DNA of 64,000 nucleotides from Aneurinibacillus sp. GTDB lineage: Bacteria; Bacillota; UBA5301; DYFA01. The notes below the pieces were generated by a model, which made no database searches, was not told where the DNA came from, and saw nothing but the letters and a program-made list of their open reading frames with translations. The position numbers were made by a program, and so were the translations under genes. Shown here piece after piece: positions 61,431-64,000 of the stretch. Within the stretch, counting starts at the first letter, position 1. The number at the start of each line of letters is the position of its first letter. The stretch lies in the NCBI GenBank assembly GCA_020725425.1, contig DYFA01000038.1, positions 21,904 to 85,903 of the forward strand. The letters run 5' to 3'.

Positions 61431-62227
61431 CCCGTGCGGCGGCGGCCGCGGAGAACCGGGCGAAGCATGTGCAGGCGGTCGATCGTACCCTGGCCATCCT
61501 CGAAACCCTGGCGGCCCACAAGAAGCCGATGCCGCTCTCTGTCCTGGCGCGGGAGGTGGGTCTGAACGTAAGCACCGTCCACCGGTTGCTCCACACCCTG
61601 ATGGGGCGGGGGTTCGTCCAGCAGGAGGCGGAGTCCGGCCGTTACAAGCTGGGGCTCAAGATCTTCGAGCTCGGCACGGCGGCTCTCTCTGCCCTGGACG
61701 TGCGCCAAGCCGGCCGCCCCTACCTCGAAGAGATCGTGCGGACCTGCAACGAGACCGCCAACCTGGTCGTGCTCGACCAGGAGGAGGCGGTGTACGTGGA
61801 TCAGGTTGAGTCGAGCCGTCAGGTGAAGATGATTGCCAAGATCGGCGGCCGGGCGCCGCTGTACTGCACCGGCGCCGGGAAGGCGATCCTGGCATCCCTG
61901 CCTCCGGCGGAGCGGGAGAGGATCCTCGACCGGATAACGCTGCAACGGCGGACGGCGCGGACCATCGTGAACCTGGAAGACCTCCGACGTGAGCTGGCGG
62001 AGGTCCTCCGGCGCGGCTATTCGCTGGACTTGGAAGAGATGGAGGACGGGGTCCGCTGTGTGGCGGCTCCGGTCTGGAACAGCTTCGGGCGCGTGGTCGC
62101 CGCGATCAGCGTCTCCGGCCCCTCGAGCCGCTTGAACGACGAGTACCTGGAAGCCAAGTTGATCCCCACGGTCCGCTCGGCCGCTCTCCAGCTTTCCCGC
62201 CGGCTCGGCTTCGCCGGCGAAAGGTAA
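61427..62227 (+). CDS. IclR-family transcriptional regulator
   Basis: A 266-residue regulator with an N-terminal winged helix-turn-helix (LSVLAREVGLNVSTVHRLLH, recognition helix about residues 45-60) and the C-terminal IclR effector domain (GRPYLEEIVRTCNETANLVV, KIGGRAPLYCTGAGKAILAS, GYSLDLEEMEDGVRCVAAPV). IclR proteins usually bind small organic acids. GTG start overlaps the HdrBC stop by four bases (GTGA), so it is co-expressed with, and may control, the glutamate synthase-HdrBC operon. Confidence 0.93.
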   Translation: MTRAAAAAENRAKHVQAVDRTLAILETLAAHKKPMPLSVLAREVGLNVSTVHRLLHTLMGRGFVQQEAESGRYKLGLKIFELGTAALSALDVRQAGRPYLEEIVRTCNETANLVVLDQEEAVYVDQVESSRQVKMIAKIGGRAPLYCTGAGKAILASLPPAERERILDRITLQRRTARTIVNLEDLRRELAEVLRRGYSLDLEEMEDGVRCVAAPVWNSFGRVVAAISVSGPSSRLNDEYLEAKLIPTVRSAALQLSRRLGFAGER

Positions 62228-62334
62228 AACTTGGCCAGTCGACACAATCCGGCCGGGGAGGCCAGAGATTAGAGAATGCTGGCGGTTGTGCGACCAACCG
62301 TCACTTATTTTCTCCTGCGGAAAGGGGCAAGGCG

Positions 62335-63657
62335 GTGCGCAACTACGGTGGTTTCCGCAAGTTGGTGCCCTGGTGGCTTTGGGCAACCTGGGTTCTGACC
62401 GCGATCGCCGTCATGACAAGTCCGGCGCTGGCGACCGAGCGCCTGTTGACCCTCGCTGAGGCGATCGAGCTGGCGCTGGCCCACAGCCCGGCGGTCGCCG
62501 CGGCGGAGGCCCGTCTGAACGGGGCGGCCGGGCGGCTGGCGGAGGCGGAGGCCGGCTTCCTGCCGAAACTCTCGCTGTCGGGCAGTTACACCCGCCTGGA
62601 CGAAGTGCCGACGTATGGGGGGATGCCGATACCGGGGAGCTCACTCGACAACTACGACCTCCGGCTCGTCCTGAGTCAGCCGCTCTACACCGGCGGGGCG
62701 CTGGCCGCCGGGCGGGAGGCGGCGCGGGCCGGAAAGGAAACAGCGGAGGCCCAGCGGGAGCAGGCGCGGCAGGAAGCCGCCCTTGCCGTGGCCCAGGCGT
62801 ACTACGGGCTGCGGACCGCCACCGAGCTGAAGGAGATCGCCCGGCTGGGCCTGGAGGCGGCGGAGAGCCACGCCGCGCAGGTGAAGGCGGCCTACGACGC
62901 CGGGACAGTGCTCCGGACGGATCTGCTGCGGGTGCAACTGCAGGTCGGCAACGCCCGGCAGAACCTGATCAAAGCCGAGCACGGGGTGGCGCTGGCCCGG
63001 GAGTCCTTCCTCTCCCTCGTCGGCCTGGAGCCGGGGACCGCCATTCGCTTCCCGGAACTGGCTCCTCCACCCCCCCTTGCGGAAGACCTGGAGGTGCTTG
63101 TCTCGGCCGCGCTGGCCCGGCGCCCGGAGCTTGTGGCGCTGCGCCACAGCGCCGAGGCGGCCCGGGCGGGGATCGCTGCAGCTCAGGCGCAGCGCCGGCC
63201 GACTGTGGCGCCGGCGCTGGTCTTCAACTGGCAAGGCTCAGAAGTCGGCGATCTCGACCAGAGTTGGTCGTTCACCGTCAGCGCCTCCTGGAACCTGTTC
63301 GACGCCGGGGCGGCTGCGGCCCGGATCGACCAGGCGAAGGCTGGCCTGGCCGAAGTGGAGCAGACGCTGCGCCGGGTGGAGGACGGGATCCGGCTGGAGG
63401 TCCGCCAGGCGTACCAAGCGGTGCGGGAGGCCGAGGAGGCGATCCCGGTGGCCCTGGCCAACCGGGAGCAGGCGAGGGAGAACCTCGAGCTGGTCCGGCT
63501 CCGGTATGAGGCTGGCTTGGCCACGCCGGTCGAGGTGACTGACGCCCAGGTGCTCCTGGCTCAAGCGGATACTGGTTACGTGCAGGCGATCAACGATCAC
63601 CTGGTGGCCCTGGCTCGCCTGGCGAAGGCCAGCGGGGTCCCGGTCGGGGTGAATTAG
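62335..63657 (+). CDS. TolC-family outer membrane efflux protein
   Basis: A 440-residue exported protein: signal peptide (WWLWATWVLTAIAVMTSPAL) and two TolC/OEP helical repeats. Repeat starts are LLTLAEAIELALAHSPAVAA and LEVLVSAALARRPELVALRH, with the beta-strand regions LPKLSLSGSYTRLDE, YDLRLVLSQPLYTGG and WSFTVSASWNLFDAG. TolC proteins form channels through an outer membrane for tripartite export. Start is GTG 62335 behind AAAGGGGCAAGG. The adaptor gene follows after 14 bases. Presence of TolC in a spore-former implies an outer membrane or an adapted role. Confidence 0.92.
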   Translation: MRNYGGFRKLVPWWLWATWVLTAIAVMTSPALATERLLTLAEAIELALAHSPAVAAAEARLNGAAGRLAEAEAGFLPKLSLSGSYTRLDEVPTYGGMPIPGSSLDNYDLRLVLSQPLYTGGALAAGREAARAGKETAEAQREQARQEAALAVAQAYYGLRTATELKEIARLGLEAAESHAAQVKAAYDAGTVLRTDLLRVQLQVGNARQNLIKAEHGVALARESFLSLVGLEPGTAIRFPELAPPPPLAEDLEVLVSAALARRPELVALRHSAEAARAGIAAAQAQRRPTVAPALVFNWQGSEVGDLDQSWSFTVSASWNLFDAGAAAARIDQAKAGLAEVEQTLRRVEDGIRLEVRQAYQAVREAEEAIPVALANREQARENLELVRLRYEAGLATPVEVTDAQVLLAQADTGYVQAINDHLVALARLAKASGVPVGVN

Positions 63658-63671
63658 GAGGGGAACGCGGC

Positions 63672-64000
63672 ATGCGCAGCCGGAGAGTCAGGTGGCTGCT
63701 GGCGGGCGTGATCCTGGCAGGTCTTCTGGTCGCCGCCAGCTTCGTGCGGTTACAGCAGCGGAAAGCGGTGGAAAGCCGGGAGGCCGCCAAGCTCGAGGCA
63801 TCCGCCGGCGAACGGGTGTCGGTCGAGGTGGCCCGGGTCCAGGTGGGTGAAGTGGTCGCCACCGTCGAAGTCGCAGGGACTTTGAAACCGGAAAACGACG
63901 TCGGCGTGGTCAGCAAGGTCCCCGGCCGGGTCCAGTTCGTGAGGGTGGACGTCGGGCAGCGGGTGAAGGCCGGTGAGGTTCTGATCGAACTCGACCGGGC
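63672..64000 (+). CDS. RND-type membrane fusion (HlyD/AcrA-like) adaptor, partial
   Basis: The first 109 codons of a periplasmic adaptor, cut by the right edge. It has an N-terminal membrane anchor (RWLLAGVILAGLLVAASF), a basic stretch, then the beta-barrel/lipoyl start EVVATVEVAGTLKPENDVGV and VPGRVQFVRVDVGQRVKAGE, which is the family signature. It would link an inner-membrane pump (RND or ABC, presumably downstream of the window) to the TolC protein encoded just upstream. GGAGGGGAACG precedes the ATG. Confidence 0.92.
   Translation, partial: MRSRRVRWLLAGVILAGLLVAASFVRLQQRKAVESREAAKLEASAGERVSVEVARVQVGEVVATVEVAGTLKPENDVGVVSKVPGRVQFVRVDVGQRVKAGEVLIELDR

Overview
The window is G+C-rich bacterial chromosome, densely coding on both strands. 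It reads as a spore-forming member of the Bacillota (Firmicutes). It carries cotJABC, an alpha/beta-type small acid-soluble spore protein, a sleB-ypeB pair and a second SleB-type hydrolase with LysM repeats, together with whiA, rapZ, yvcK, rex and a secG-smpB-ssrA block in Firmicute style. A TolC-family protein and a membrane-fusion protein at the right edge are unusual for a monoderm and raise the possibility of a diderm or diderm-derived lineage. Glycogen genes of the GH57 type, an HdrBC-like protein and ferredoxin-type glutamate synthase genes suggest an anaerobe, perhaps thermophilic. I cannot name the genus from sequence alone.

Layout. 1-4832 (minus): glycogen operon DUF4912 - GH57 branching enzyme - galT-like - glgA, running off the left edge. 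4972-11396 (plus): a GHL10 glycosidase, then PHP - rapZ - yvcK - BON (frameshifted) - DUF4097 lipoprotein - whiA. 11467-17371: lower glycolysis operon gap-pgk-tpiA-gpmI-eno. 17454-19333: secG, an HD-domain gene, smpB and tmRNA. 19455-22599: PflX-like radical SAM protein, a thioesterase, and a stand-alone FMN glutamate-synthase-like protein. 22732-23764: cotJABC. 24458-27177: HD-GYP phosphodiesterase, CAP-domain protein, a palindromic operator candidate, a short-chain dehydrogenase and tRNA-Gly(CCC). 27272-36770: MATE and MFS transporters, PpiC foldase, FmdB-type zinc ribbon, two NodB deacetylases, PilZ protein, LysM-SleB hydrolase, M29 aminopeptidase and a YkoF-like protein. 36930-37478: the stump of a 2-hydroxyacid dehydrogenase and a cyclophilin-like protein. 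37608-40707: SASP, rubrerythrin-like protein, DUF1540, sleB-ypeB. 40913-48577: chemoreceptor, OsmC, GH15 glucoamylase, a large DUF4015-NodB fusion and a GAF-GGDEF protein. 49208-52378: a LuxE-like acyl-protein synthetase, a small membrane protein and a B12-binding radical SAM enzyme, apparently one operon. 52356-55688: BioY, a membrane-anchored phosphatase-superfamily protein and an EamA exporter. 55821-62227: rex, then a split glutamate synthase in three genes joined to an HdrB-HdrC fusion and an IclR regulator. 62335-64000: tolC and the start of its adaptor gene.

How the parts work together. Spore formation and germination are represented by coat proteins, DNA protection and cortex lysis. 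Cyclic di-GMP turnover has a likely synthase (GGDEF), hydrolase (HD-GYP) and receptor (PilZ), none adjacent. Carbon storage is represented by glycogen synthesis at the left and a GH15 glucoamylase in the middle. The two best candidates for undescribed biology are the luxE - membrane - B12/radical SAM operon and the split glutamate synthase - HdrBC operon that has no small (GltD) subunit gene beside it. Two decayed or frameshifted genes are visible (BON at 9111-9430, 2-hydroxyacid dehydrogenase at 36930-37086). Six of the convergent gene pairs overlap at their 3' ends by 11 to 200 bases. No rRNA, CRISPR array, insertion sequence or prophage was seen, and no gene-free stretch exceeds 300 bases.
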